Below, piece by piece: positions 8,311-16,674 of a stretch of DNA of 43,251 nt. Within the stretch, counting starts at the first letter, position 1. The number at the start of each line of letters is the position of its first letter. The DNA lies in contig CAJUEC010000019.1 in assembly GCA_910585155.1 (NCBI GenBank), positions 1-43,251 of the forward strand, given 5' to 3'. A program made the translations under genes and the position numbers. The stretch comes from an uncultured Oscillospiraceae bacterium. GTDB taxonomy: Bacteria > Bacillota > Clostridia > Oscillospirales > Oscillospiraceae. The notes beneath the pieces are model-generated. The model ran no database searches and had not been told where the DNA came from. It saw nothing but the letters and a program-made list of their open reading frames with translations.

Positions 8311-8667
8311 ATGCTGCTGACAGCTGTCATCATTGTCCAGGCCAGCATATTTTTTAATCATTCTCTTGACTGGTACAGGGGCCTCTATCAGATCCTGCGC
8401 ATCGCCAACATAGTGGTATTTTTGTGCGCCGCGTACTACGCGTTTATGGGGCTTTGGAAAAGAAGGGCCATAAATGCTTGCATGGTACTGCAATGTCTGG
8501 GAGTATTGCTGTCCACACTGCTATGTCAAGCAATCCTCGACGGGATGGAGTCGCCCGGAACAGCTGTATTTCCCATGAGATATTTTATCGTGGCCCCCTA
8601 TATTGTCGGGATTATATTGGCGGTTGGACTGGCCACAGTGCTTGAAAAAGTCAGAGGCAGGAGCTAA
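8311..8667 (+). CDS. possible multi-helix membrane protein, start uncertain
   Basis: A 118-residue ORF with three to four hydrophobic segments, no recognised family and AT-richer sequence than the surroundings. The frame is open upstream to 8248 without an ATG, and the M at 8311 sits inside what looks like the first membrane helix, so the 5' end may be decayed. Its stop codon falls inside a perfect hairpin. It may be part of a small degraded or horizontally acquired patch together with the previous ORF. Confidence 0.4.
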   Translation: MLLTAVIIVQASIFFNHSLDWYRGLYQILRIANIVVFLCAAYYAFMGLWKRRAINACMVLQCLGVLLSTLLCQAILDGMESPGTAVFPMRYFIVAPYIVGIILAVGLATVLEKVRGRS

Positions 8668-8680
8668 AGCTCCTGCCTCT
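8653..8680 (+). terminator. hairpin, probable terminator
   Basis: Perfect inverted repeat AGAGGCAGGAGCT / AGCTCCTGCCTCT with a very short loop, followed by a pyrimidine-rich stretch rather than a clear T-run. It overlaps the stop of the preceding ORF and separates it from the tetR promoter. Confidence 0.6.
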
Positions 8681-8692
8681 CTCACTTTCTGC

Positions 8693-8755
8693 TTGACAGT
8701 TTCTCCAGCCTGTGTTATAACTCAGTTGTATAATCAAGTTATATAACTGAGTTAT
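8693..8755 (+). promoter_or_regulatory. tetR promoter with overlapping operator
   Basis: Promoter TTGACA (8693-8698), 17-bp spacer, TATAAC (8716-8721). An 11-bp inverted repeat, ATAACTCAGTT (8717-8727) and AACTGAGTTAT (8745-8755), overlaps the -10 and start site, with a further palindrome AGTTATATAACT between the arms. This is the usual layout of a self-repressing TetR operator, placed just before the TetR gene. Confidence 0.85.
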
Positions 8756-8768
8756 GTGAGGTGGACCC

Positions 8769-9344
8769 ATGCCAAAGCAGACGATCACCAAGGAGATGGT
8801 GGTGGACGCCGCCTTCCAGCTGGCCCGGGAGGGCGGCATGGAGCAGGTGCTGGTAAAAAACATCGCCGCCCGCCTGGGCTGCTCCGTCCAGCCCATCTAC
8901 AGCTATTGCCAGAATATGGAGGGCCTGCGCCGGGAGGTGTACGCCAGGGTCCGGGCATTCGTGCGGGAGCGCTTCACCCGGGAGGAGTGCGGCCCAGGGA
9001 GCTTTCAGGCCATCGGCCGGGCCTGCGTCCGGCTGGCTCAGGAGGAGCCCCAGCTGTTCAAGCTGTTCATCCTCTGCCCCCGGGAGGGGGTGGCCTCCCT
9101 GGATGACCTGTGCCTATCCGAATCGGACCCCCGGCTGGAGGGGGCCATCGCCGGGGAGCTGGGGCTGAGCGAGGAGGCGGCCCGGCGGCTGCACATCAAC
9201 ATGATTGTGTACACCGTAGGGCTGGGGGCCATCTTCTCCACCGCCACGCCGGGCATCCCGGCGGAGGACATCTTTTCCTGGCAGAGCGGAGCCTATGAGG
9301 CGTTTCTGACACAAATCAAGGGGGAAAACAGACATGACACCTGA
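8769..9344 (+). CDS. TetR/AcrR-family transcriptional regulator
   Basis: A 191-residue ligand-responsive DNA-binding protein. The N-terminal helix-turn-helix covers about residues 5-50 (ITKEMVVDAAFQLAREGG ... IAARLGCSVQPIYSYCQNMEGL). The C-terminal part is helical and would bind ligand and form the dimer. A palindromic operator overlaps its own promoter, so it very likely represses itself and the flavodoxin gene, whose start lies inside its last codons (11-base overlap). The inducer is unknown. Confidence 0.9.
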   Translation: MPKQTITKEMVVDAAFQLAREGGMEQVLVKNIAARLGCSVQPIYSYCQNMEGLRREVYARVRAFVRERFTREECGPGSFQAIGRACVRLAQEEPQLFKLFILCPREGVASLDDLCLSESDPRLEGAIAGELGLSEEAARRLHINMIVYTVGLGAIFSTATPGIPAEDIFSWQSGAYEAFLTQIKGENRHDT

Positions 9345-9867
9345 CATCATCATCCTCTACAACAGCCGGACCGGCTTTACCCAGCAATACGCCGAGCTGC
9401 TGGCCGCCGAGCTGAACTGCCCTGTCCTGCCTTGGAAAGACGCCCCCGCCGACCTGTCCGGGTACGGTGCGGTGGTGTTCGGCTCCCGCCTCCACGCCGG
9501 AATATTCGACGGCTGGAAAAAGGCCCGGAAGCTGCTGGCGCGGCGGGGGGCAAACAAGGTGGTGCTCTTCGCCACCGGGGCCATGCCCAACGAGGCGGAG
9601 GACCAGATTCAGAAGACGTGGGCGCAGAACCTGACCCCGGAGGAGCGGAAGTCCATCCCCCACTTCTATTTGCAGGCCGGGCTCCGCCTGGAAAAGCTGG
9701 GCCTGGGAGACCGGGCCATGCTGAAGGCAGCGGCTTGGGCCATGGGCCGCAAGCAGGCCAAGACCCCGGAGGACGAGGCCTTCCGGGACGCCATCTCCCG
9801 CTCCTACGACATCTCCGACCCCAAATACCTCCAGCCTCTGGCAGACTGCCTGCGGACCCTGCGCTGA
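9334..9867 (+). CDS. flavodoxin-domain protein
   Basis: A 177-residue protein starting MTPDIIILYNSRTGFTQQYAELLA, whose SRTGFTQQYA is the FMN phosphate-binding loop of flavodoxins. VVFGSRLHAGIFDGW resembles the second FMN-binding loop of the flavodoxin_5 / HemG-like family. It probably carries electrons or reduces a quinone or porphyrinogen in the cytoplasm. It overlaps the tetR gene by 11 bases, so the two form an operon under the TetR-type operator. The partner and substrate are not deducible. Confidence 0.82.
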   Translation: MTPDIIILYNSRTGFTQQYAELLAAELNCPVLPWKDAPADLSGYGAVVFGSRLHAGIFDGWKKARKLLARRGANKVVLFATGAMPNEAEDQIQKTWAQNLTPEERKSIPHFYLQAGLRLEKLGLGDRAMLKAAAWAMGRKQAKTPEDEAFRDAISRSYDISDPKYLQPLADCLRTLR

Positions 9868-9890
9868 CACCAATTTTCACAAATCTTAAA

Positions 9891-9919
9891 TTGCCTTTCC
9901 CGCCCTCGGGGTGTATACT
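9891..9919 (+). promoter_or_regulatory. promoter of the AIM24-family gene
   Basis: TTGCCT (9891-9896), 17-bp spacer, TATACT (9914-9919), about 40 bp before the start codon. Confidence 0.75.
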
Positions 9920-9958
9920 GGTCCCAAAGGGCTGCGGCCCTGAGAAGGAGGAATACTT

Positions 9959-10633
9959 ATGCGTTACAACATCACCGGCGAGCCCATGCCCGTGGTCATC
10001 TGCGACGTGGAGGCGGGCGAGTCCATGATCACCGAAAAGGGCTCCATGGTTTGGATGTCGCCCAACATGGAGATGCGCACCAGCGCCGGCGGCATCGGCA
10101 AGGCCTTTGGCCGGATGTTCTCCGGCGAGTCCATGTTCCAGAACATCTATACCGCCCAGGGCGGCCCCGGCATGATCGCCTTTGCCTCCAGCTTCCCCGG
10201 CTCCATCCGGGCGGTGGACATCACCCCCGACCGGCCTATCGTGGTGCAGAAATCCGGCTTCCTGGCCTCCGAGCAGGGGGTGGAGCTGTCCGTATTCTTC
10301 CAGAAGAAGGGGATGTCCGGTTTCTTCAGCGGCGAGGGCTTCATCCTGCAAAAGCTCAGCGGCCACGGCACCGCTTTTTTGGAGATCGACGGCTCCGCCG
10401 TGGAATACGACCTCCAGCCGGGGCAGCAGATCGTCATTGACACCGGCAACCTGGCCATGCTGGACGCCTCCTGCACCGTGGACGTGCAGACGGTGAAGGG
10501 GGTCAAGAACGTGCTGTTCGGCGGCGAGGGGCTGTTCAACACCGTGGTCACCGGCCCGGGCCGGGTGGTGCTCCAGACCATGCCCATCAGCAACTTCGCC
10601 ATGTCCATCGCGTCCATCCTGCCCTCCAACTGA
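9959..10633 (+). CDS. AIM24 / TIGR00266 family protein
   Basis: A 224-residue beta-rich protein of the AIM24 family, whose members are widespread in bacteria with no firmly assigned function. Family features include the glycine-rich GGIGKAFGRMFSGES stretch near residue 40, FASSFPGSI and the later LFGGEGLFNTVVTGPGRVVLQTM block. The ATG at 9959 follows AGAAGGAGG. It has its own promoter and a strong terminator, so it is monocistronic. No signal peptide or membrane helix is visible. Confidence 0.88.
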   Translation: MRYNITGEPMPVVICDVEAGESMITEKGSMVWMSPNMEMRTSAGGIGKAFGRMFSGESMFQNIYTAQGGPGMIAFASSFPGSIRAVDITPDRPIVVQKSGFLASEQGVELSVFFQKKGMSGFFSGEGFILQKLSGHGTAFLEIDGSAVEYDLQPGQQIVIDTGNLAMLDASCTVDVQTVKGVKNVLFGGEGLFNTVVTGPGRVVLQTMPISNFAMSIASILPSN

Positions 10634-10646
10634 GCGCCCGCCCCGC

Positions 10647-10685
10647 ACAGCGCCCCGCCGCGAATACGGCGGGGCGCTGTTGTTT
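10647..10685 (+). terminator. rho-independent terminator
   Basis: Perfect 14-bp stem (ACAGCGCCCCGCCG / CGGCGGGGCGCTGT, loop CGAATA) followed by TGTTTT. It closes the AIM24-family gene and insulates the flagellin promoter region. Confidence 0.92.
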
Positions 10686-10715
10686 TCCGCCTAAACAGAA
10701 AAATTTTTGAAATAG

Positions 10716-10745
10716 TAATTATTTTTCTCTGCGGCCTGCCGATAG
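10716..10745 (+). promoter_or_regulatory. candidate sigma-28 (SigD) promoter of flagellin 1
   Basis: GCCGATAG (10738-10745) matches the flagellar sigma factor -10 consensus GCCGATAW. The -35 is weak: TAATTATT at 10716 lies 14 bp upstream instead of a clear TAAA at 15. It is about 230 bp before the flagellin start, implying a long leader. Confidence 0.45.
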
Positions 10746-10820
10746 ATATTATGGAGCGCAGGAGAAGCAGGCTGGAAGCTCTGCCAAAGCCCGGCAGGTT
10801 CGGGCCCCTCGCCCATGTTG

Positions 10821-10856
10821 GTTTCTTCCGGTTATCGCGAGCCGGTTGAAATATAG
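10821..10856 (+). pseudogene. remnant of the csrA-like gene 3' end
   Basis: The last 12 codons read VSSGYREPVEI and a TAG, closely matching the ISSGSQPAEI end of the CsrA-like gene upstream of flagellin 2, also at the base level (TTTC.TCCGG ... GAAATATAG). The frame is closed by a TAG at 10743-10745 and the rest of the csrA gene is absent. The distance from this stop to the flagellin leader hairpin (63 bases) equals that in the intact copy (64), so this is probably what remains from duplication of a csrA-flagellin unit. Confidence 0.6.
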
Positions 10857-10919
10857 TTCCGCGCCGGAACTTTCGGATATCGTGCACGGTATGCGGGAGG
10901 AATGGCGCACCACAGACCT

Positions 10920-10947
10920 GTGCCCCGGGAAAGGATTCCCCCGGCAC
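10920..10947 (+). promoter_or_regulatory. flagellin 1 leader hairpin, candidate CsrA site
   Basis: The arms GUGCC/GGCAC and GGGA/UCCC, separated by a CC/CC internal loop, present an AAGGAU loop. GGA in a hairpin loop is the core of CsrA-binding sites. The ribosome site (AAAGGAG, 10959-10965) follows 11 bases later. Flagellin 2 has the equivalent hairpin with a different stem but an identical loop. Confidence 0.6.
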
Positions 10948-10975
10948 ACTAATAGACGAAAGGAGTCAAGTCCCA

Positions 10976-12766
10976 ATGCGTATTCAGCATAATATTATGG
11001 CTATGAGTGCCTATCGCAACTACACCAACAACGTCTCCGCCATGAAGAAGAACCTGGAGAAGCTTTCCTCCGGCTACAAGATCAACCGCGCCGGTGACGA
11101 CGCCGCCGGTCTGGCCATCTCCGAGAAGATGCGCGCCCAGATCACCGGCCTGGAGACCGCCCAGAAGAACGCCAAGGACGGCATCTCCCTGGTGCAGACC
11201 GCTGAGGGCGCTCTGACCGAGGTCCACGATATGCTCAACCGCATGGTGGAGCTGGCCACCCAGTCCGCCAACGGCACCTATGACAACACCACCGACCGCG
11301 CCCAGATGGAGAAGGAGCTGAAGCAGCTGCGCTCCGAGATCGACCGCATCGCCGACTCCTCCAACTTCAACGGCATCAAGCTGTTCGACGGCTCCATGGA
11401 GGCCGCCACCACCGAGTACAAGGTCACCGGTGGCGCTAACCTGGGCATCCTGGCTACCGCCGGCGCCACCGCCGGCACCAACACCATTGTCCATGCCGAC
11501 GGCCGCGAGGCCGCCAAGACCTCCTTCTCTGTGGAGCTGGAGGATGTGTCCTTTGTCTCCAAGAATGCCGACAAGTCCATGGGTATCTCTGTTGGCGGCC
11601 AGAACATTACTGTTTCTTTGGCCGCTGGTAAGGCGCTCAGCGGCGAGGACCTGGCCGCTGCGCTGGCTACTGCGGCCAACGCGCTGAACACCAACAAGGG
11701 CTTGACGATTGGCGGTGTTTCTTACACGGCGAAGGCTGAGGGCTCCAAGCTGGTCTTTACCATGAGCGATGGCTCCTTCGATGCGATTAAGAACGATTCT
11801 ACCAAGGCTGCCAGCTTCACCGGCAACTTTGCTGTCGCAGCTGTCAAGGGCACCTCTACCCAGACCGGCAATGTCAACGTGGCCACTCAGGTCATCACCG
11901 AGGGCGGCCCCACCAAGCTGGGCACTCTGGCCAACACCACCACTGCCACCGCAATTAGCGCAGCTGACATCAAGGACGGCAAGGCCATCACCGTTGGCGA
12001 CACCACCTATGTGTTTACCTCCAACAAGGAGACCGCCGATGCCGTGAAGGCGGCCGGCGACAAGTTCAAGGCTGTGGATATCAGCGATTTGGTGGACGAT
12101 GCTGGTGCTCTGGACAATACCAAGGCCGCCTCTGGTGACGCCCTCTCCAAGGCCCTCAGCCGCCTGACCGTGGCCGCCAAGGACAACGCCATGTTCACCG
12201 TGGGCCAGACTGCCGACTACAAGCTGACCTTCCAGGAGAAGGCCTCCTATGACGGCGGCGCTCCTCTGGACAGCGTTGCCAATATCCAGAAGCAGATTCA
12301 GACCGGCACCTTCTCGAAGGTGACCACTCAGCCCGCCACCGGCACCGGCAAGGGTTTAATCCTCCAGATCGGCGACACCGCCGAGGACTTTAACCAGCTG
12401 AAGGTCAGCCTGGGCGATATGCACTGCTCCTCCCTGAAGGACAACAATGGCGTCAGCCTGGCCGATATCAGCATCGCCGACCAGGACAAGGCTGCCATCG
12501 CGGTTGACGTGATCAAGGCCGCCATCAACCAGGTGTCCGACGTCCGCGGTACCCTGGGCGCCACCCAGAACCGCCTGGACCACACCATCAACAACCTGTC
12601 GGTGATGACCGAGAACATTCAGGATGCCGAGTCCACCATCCGCGACGTGGACGTGGCCGAGGAGATGATGGCCTACACCAAGAACAACATCCTGATTCAG
12701 TCCGCCCAGGCCATGCTGGCTCAGGCCAACCAGGTGCCCCAGGGCGTGCTGCAGCTCCTGCAGTGA
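10976..12766 (+). CDS. flagellin 1
   Basis: A 596-residue filament subunit, secreted by the flagellar type III system without a signal peptide. The conserved D0/D1 N-terminus (1-140) and C-terminus (about 510-596, ending GVLQLLQ) enclose a variable Ser/Thr/Ala-rich middle, the surface-exposed and typically glycosylated part. The first 104 and last 77 residues are identical to flagellin 2 (28222-29913, other strand), while the middles differ. MLNRMVELATQSANG falls in the D1 region that TLR5 recognises. Start ATG 10976 with AAAGGAG ten bases upstream. Just downstream lies a glycosyltransferase gene, the usual place for a flagellin-modifying enzyme. The bacterium therefore has at least two filament proteins with different surfaces. 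Confidence 0.97.
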   Translation: MRIQHNIMAMSAYRNYTNNVSAMKKNLEKLSSGYKINRAGDDAAGLAISEKMRAQITGLETAQKNAKDGISLVQTAEGALTEVHDMLNRMVELATQSANGTYDNTTDRAQMEKELKQLRSEIDRIADSSNFNGIKLFDGSMEAATTEYKVTGGANLGILATAGATAGTNTIVHADGREAAKTSFSVELEDVSFVSKNADKSMGISVGGQNITVSLAAGKALSGEDLAAALATAANALNTNKGLTIGGVSYTAKAEGSKLVFTMSDGSFDAIKNDSTKAASFTGNFAVAAVKGTSTQTGNVNVATQVITEGGPTKLGTLANTTTATAISAADIKDGKAITVGDTTYVFTSNKETADAVKAAGDKFKAVDISDLVDDAGALDNTKAASGDALSKALSRLTVAAKDNAMFTVGQTADYKLTFQEKASYDGGAPLDSVANIQKQIQTGTFSKVTTQPATGTGKGLILQIGDTAEDFNQLKVSLGDMHCSSLKDNNGVSLADISIADQDKAAIAVDVIKAAINQVSDVRGTLGATQNRLDHTINNLSVMTENIQDAESTIRDVDVAEEMMAYTKNNILIQSAQAMLAQANQVPQGVLQLLQ

Positions 12767-12773
12767 TTCGTCG

Positions 12774-12900
12774 CAAAGTCCGCTTTGCTTCGTTTTCGCC
12801 TTACGGCGAAAACTGCGCATAGCTTCCTTGCTCCTCATCTCCCCACAAAGCCAAAGACCGGCTTTGCGGGGGCCCCGATGGGGGCGGGGCGGCAGTCATG
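12774..12900. repeat. palindrome array after flagellin 1
   Basis: Successive inverted repeats: GCAAAG/CTTTGC (12774-12789), GTTTTCGCC-TTAC-GGCGAAAAC (12792-12813), CAAAGCC/GGCTTTG and further GC-rich arms. No ORF. The style matches the palindromic insert in asnA and the array after the nucleoside kinase. Confidence 0.55.
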
Positions 12901-12948
12901 CCGCGGTGATCGCCGCATGAGTGTACCATCTATCAGCCCAACGCGCAG

Positions 12949-12982
12949 AACGGGGGCGGGCTCTTGCCCGCCCCCGTTTTTT
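12949..12982 (+). terminator. rho-independent terminator
   Basis: Stem CGGGGGCGGGC / GCCCGCCCCCG with loop TCTT, then TTTTTT. It ends the flagellin 1 transcript before the glycosyltransferase gene; some read-through could feed the following genes, for which I see no separate promoter. Confidence 0.92.
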
Positions 12983-13053
12983 CATGGAGCCCGTGGGAAA
13001 ACCGCCCCCGGCGTTTTTCCCATGCGCCCCAACCAAAAAGGAGAGAACCGTTT

Positions 13054-15213
13054 ATGACAAAGCCCCTGCTGTCCATCGGCATCATCTTTAAAAACGAAAT
13101 CCGCTGTCTGGAGCGGTGCCTGCAATCCCTCCAGCCCCTGCGGGAGGCCATTCCCTGTGAGGTGGTGATGGCGGACACCGGCTCCGACGACGGCAGCCGG
13201 GCCGCGGCGGAGCGGTACGCGGATATTTTATTTGACTTCCCCTGGATCAACGACTTCTCCGCCGCCCGCAACGCGGTGATGGACCGCTGCTCCGGCACAT
13301 GGTATATGACCATCGACTGTGACGAGTGGATGGACCCGGACATTTCGGGGTATGTGGCGTTTCTGACCACGGACAGGAACTTTGATTTTGCCTCTGTCAT
13401 CATCCGCAACTACGACACGCCGGCGTTGGACAAAGGGGGCTCCTACTCCGACTTTCTGGCCACCCGCCTGCTTCGGATGTCCACGGGGATCCGCTACGAG
13501 GGCACCGTCCACGAGCACTGGCCCTACAAGGGCGACCTGCGGACCATGATGCTCCAGGGCGCGGTGTTCCACCATGACGGCTATGTGTACCAAAACCGTG
13601 AGCTGCTGCAAAAAAAGCAGGCTCGGAACATGGAGCTGCTGCGCAGTCAGCTGGAGGACGACCCGGACAACCTCATCATCCTGAACCAATGCGTGGAGTC
13701 CAGCGCCAACATGCCGGAGCAGGAGGGTTATCTGCGCCGGGCGCTGGAGGGGGTCAAGGAGAGGTGGTCCCAATGGGAGCTGTTCGGCGGACCCATTTAC
13801 CGCTACGCGGTGCGTATGGCCATGCGGGACCAGCTGCCCGAGCTGGAGGAATGGATTCATGAGGCGCAGGAGCTCTTCCCCCAATCCATTTTCCTCCGGG
13901 TGGAGATCGCCTACTTCGCCTTTGGCCACTATTGGAACACCGACGACTACGCCGGGGCCCTTCACTGGGGCGAGCGCTACCTCCAGGGGGTGGAGGATTA
14001 CCACAAGGGGAATTTTGACCGCGCCGACCTGCTGGCCAGCTCTCTGGACAAAACCGACACCCACAGCCGCCTCAGCGTGGCCACCGTGCTGGCCTCGGGC
14101 TATCTCCACGAGGGCCGGCCGGAGCAATGCGCCCAGCTGATGGAGGCCCTGGACCCCGCGCGGATGAACGGCAAGCAGCTCAGTGACTGCGTACAGAATT
14201 TCGGCCGCCTGCGCAGTGAGTTTGGGTGGGATTCCGACGCCCAGATGCTGCGCTTTTGGACGCGGCTGGGCGAGCCTGTCCCGGACCGTGAGCAGGCGGA
14301 TCAGCGCCGCGCCGTATTTCTTCAGACGGGCTCTGTCCTGTTCACCCAGCGGTACCGGGAGATGGAGGCGGCGGGCCCGCGGTTCCACCGCCACGCCTAT
14401 ACCGTGTTTCTGCCCCTGGCGGACAGGTGCCCCCTGGGGGAGGCCGCCGCCATTCTGGAGCTGTCGGAGCCGGACCGGCTGGAGGAGCAGCTTGGCCGGG
14501 TGGAGCGCTGGGCGGAGGTGCCCATCCAGGCGCTGACCCACGCCCTGGAGCGGGGGGCGCGGTTTCCCATCCCGGGCAAAGAGCTGCACATCGAGGAGAT
14601 GGACGCGCTGGCCTCCCGCCTGGCGCAGGATCGGGAGCGCTTTCTGCCGCTGGCCCTGGGGACGGCAGAAAGCGCCGATGTTCAGGACTGGACACAGCTG
14701 GTTTGGGTGCGGGGGCTGCTGATGGCCGCCGTTCAGACCTATCCCTGGAGCGCTCAGGACCAGGAGCCGGAGGCGGGCATGGCCCTGGCCCGCGCCTTTG
14801 CCCGCATGGAGCGGGAATTCCTGCCCCGCTGCTATGCCCCGGACGCTCTGCGGCAGGACGACCGCTTTGCCCTACCGCCCATGCACCGCTTTGGCTGGTA
14901 CTGTGCCCAGGCCTTCGCCGCGCTGGAGCAGGGCGAAGCGGTGGAGTATGTGCGGCTGCTGCGCTCCGGGCTGGACACCTGCGAGGGGCTGAAGGATATG
15001 GTGGAATTCCTCGCGGAGCACACGGCGGAGGTGCGGCAGCTGGTCACCCCTCCGGAGCTGACGGCGCTGGCGGACCAGGTGCGGGTCCTGCTCGCCCGGC
15101 TCAGCCCAAACGACCCGGCGGTGGCCGCGCTGAAGCAGAGCGAGGCATATCAGAAAGTGGCCCATCTCATCGAAGGCTCGCCGGCCATGGTGTGGGGCGG
15201 GCAGCTGCAATAA
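13054..15213 (+). CDS. GT2-family glycosyltransferase with long helical (TPR-like) C-terminus
   Basis: A 719-residue cytoplasmic enzyme. The N-terminal GT-A fold (1-230) starts LLSIGIIFKNEIRCLERCL and contains ADTGSDDGS (40-48) and the metal-binding DCDE (88-91), like SunS and the TPR-type GT2 enzymes. The remaining ~480 residues are helical and repetitive, suited to bind a protein acceptor. The start is the ATG at 13054 behind AAAAGGAGAG; the frame opens 30 codons earlier inside the terminator. It follows the flagellin gene directly, as the C. difficile flagellin glycosyltransferase does, so it probably adds the first sugar to Ser/Thr of flagellin in the cytoplasm (inference from position and fold). 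Confidence 0.85.
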   Translation: MTKPLLSIGIIFKNEIRCLERCLQSLQPLREAIPCEVVMADTGSDDGSRAAAERYADILFDFPWINDFSAARNAVMDRCSGTWYMTIDCDEWMDPDISGYVAFLTTDRNFDFASVIIRNYDTPALDKGGSYSDFLATRLLRMSTGIRYEGTVHEHWPYKGDLRTMMLQGAVFHHDGYVYQNRELLQKKQARNMELLRSQLEDDPDNLIILNQCVESSANMPEQEGYLRRALEGVKERWSQWELFGGPIYRYAVRMAMRDQLPELEEWIHEAQELFPQSIFLRVEIAYFAFGHYWNTDDYAGALHWGERYLQGVEDYHKGNFDRADLLASSLDKTDTHSRLSVATVLASGYLHEGRPEQCAQLMEALDPARMNGKQLSDCVQNFGRLRSEFGWDSDAQMLRFWTRLGEPVPDREQADQRRAVFLQTGSVLFTQRYREMEAAGPRFHRHAYTVFLPLADRCPLGEAAAILELSEPDRLEEQLGRVERWAEVPIQALTHALERGARFPIPGKELHIEEMDALASRLAQDRERFLPLALGTAESADVQDWTQLVWVRGLLMAAVQTYPWSAQDQEPEAGMALARAFARMEREFLPRCYAPDALRQDDRFALPPMHRFGWYCAQAFAALEQGEAVEYVRLLRSGLDTCEGLKDMVEFLAEHTAEVRQLVTPPELTALADQVRVLLARLSPNDPAVAALKQSEAYQKVAHLIEGSPAMVWGGQLQ

Positions 15214-15228
15214 GGAGGACGGCGCAGA

Positions 15229-16674
15229 ATGCGATATTCCATGCTGGTCTACATCACACAAATGAGCGGAACGCTGCTGGAGGCGGCGCGGTATCTGTGC
15301 GCGGCGCCGGAGGACGGCCTGCGGGCGGAGCTGCTGGAAAACGGGCGCCAGATGCTGGCGCAGATCCGGGCCGTGCTGGAGGGGCACCGCGCCGACCTCC
15401 GCTCCGAGGCTCCGCTGGCAGGGCTGGCGGAGCTGGAAACCCTGTGGGAGCGCGGCGGGCCGGAGCTGGAGGCGCGGCTGGAGCAGTTTGCCCGGGAGCT
15501 GCCCGGGCATGCCGCCTATCAGGTGCGGGCGGTGTTTTTCGCGGAGCTGGGCGAAAAGTGGGACGCCATGGAGAGCGTCTACGAATACATGCGGGACGAC
15601 CCCCGGTTTGACCCCGTCGTCGTGCGCACCCCGGTGGGCCGGGTGGTGGAGCGGGACGGCAGACGGGAGCAGGAGATCATTTACAGGGACTTTCTCACCC
15701 CCATGGGGGTCCCCTCCCTGGGCTACGAGCAATACGATATTGAGGCGGACTGCCCGGAGCTGGCCTTCATCAGCCAGCCCTACGAGAGCTGCACCCTGGA
15801 GCAGTTCTGGCCGGAAAATATTGCGAAGCACACCAGGCTGGTATATCTGCCCTACTTTGCACCCTTTTCCAACTATGAGACAGCGCGGGAGGCGCTGTGC
15901 GAAATGCCGGTATACCGCCATGCCTGGAAAACGATTGGGTCGTCTGAGAAACATTATCAGTATTACCGCAGGTATTCTGCGAACAGAGGCGCAAATATGC
16001 TGGTGACAGGCGTCCCCAAATGGGATCCCACGGTTCGTCTGATCGACCACCCCGCAGAACTGCCGGAGGCCTGGCATAGCGCGGTTATGGGCCGTAAGGC
16101 CATATTGTGGAACACATTCTACGACTACAACGGGTCGTCACTTCTCTATTTTGACGACATTTACTCGTGGTTTCAGGCGCATGATGACTGTGCCCTGATT
16201 TGGCGTCCCCATCCCATGATGGGCACGGTAACAAAGCTTTACTACCCCGAACAGTACTACAAACGCTTTTGCGAATGCATTTCGTTGATTGACCATGCGC
16301 CCAATATGGTTGTTGACCGGGAATCGTCTTATCAAGCGGCGTTTAGCTGGTCCATAGCCCAGATTTCAGATCTAAGCTCCATGATGTTTCAATATCTGCT
16401 GCTGGATAAGCCTGTCCTATACATTAAGACAGACGGCAGGGGAAAAGTCAATCAATCGTTCTTTATTGATGACTGCTGGATGGCTCGCGCCAACCATGCC
16501 GCAGATATTGAGCGGTTTTTAGAGCGTGCTTCTCAAGGAATTGACGATACTGCTCAAATTCGAAAGCTGGTCCGCCAGCGGGACATCCCGCTGGCCGATG
16601 GTTTCTGCGGAGAACGGGTCTGCGAATCGCTGTGGACATTTCTTCACAAGGAGGACAACATGATATGCGGATAG
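15229..16674 (+). CDS. CDP-glycerol glycerophosphotransferase-family protein
   Basis: A 481-residue protein whose C-terminal two thirds match the TagB/TagF-type GT-B fold: ILWNTFYDYN, LIWRPHPMM with the family's key His328, and SDLSSMMFQYLLLDKPVLYI near residue 390. Such enzymes move a phospho-alcohol from a CDP (or CMP) donor. Next to a flagellin glycosyltransferase and genes for a CMP-activated phosphonate, it is the best candidate for transferring AEP or a similar phospho-group onto the glycan; a relative acts in the C. difficile type A flagellin glycan pathway. The ATG at 15229 follows AAGGAGG. From about residue 200 onward the codon use becomes AT-richer, continuing into the next gene. 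Confidence 0.82.
   Translation: MRYSMLVYITQMSGTLLEAARYLCAAPEDGLRAELLENGRQMLAQIRAVLEGHRADLRSEAPLAGLAELETLWERGGPELEARLEQFARELPGHAAYQVRAVFFAELGEKWDAMESVYEYMRDDPRFDPVVVRTPVGRVVERDGRREQEIIYRDFLTPMGVPSLGYEQYDIEADCPELAFISQPYESCTLEQFWPENIAKHTRLVYLPYFAPFSNYETAREALCEMPVYRHAWKTIGSSEKHYQYYRRYSANRGANMLVTGVPKWDPTVRLIDHPAELPEAWHSAVMGRKAILWNTFYDYNGSSLLYFDDIYSWFQAHDDCALIWRPHPMMGTVTKLYYPEQYYKRFCECISLIDHAPNMVVDRESSYQAAFSWSIAQISDLSSMMFQYLLLDKPVLYIKTDGRGKVNQSFFIDDCWMARANHAADIERFLERASQGIDDTAQIRKLVRQRDIPLADGFCGERVCESLWTFLHKEDNMICG

Noticed and set aside
10726..10735. Possible target of the putative TnpB-like guide next to the sigma-28-like -10 box of flagellin 1 (minus strand GCAGAG followed by A-rich bases)
   Set aside because: Only six consecutive bases match and later positions agree at chance level; another 6-7-base match lies at 10779-10785 and one near 30580. 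Not enough to claim a target.
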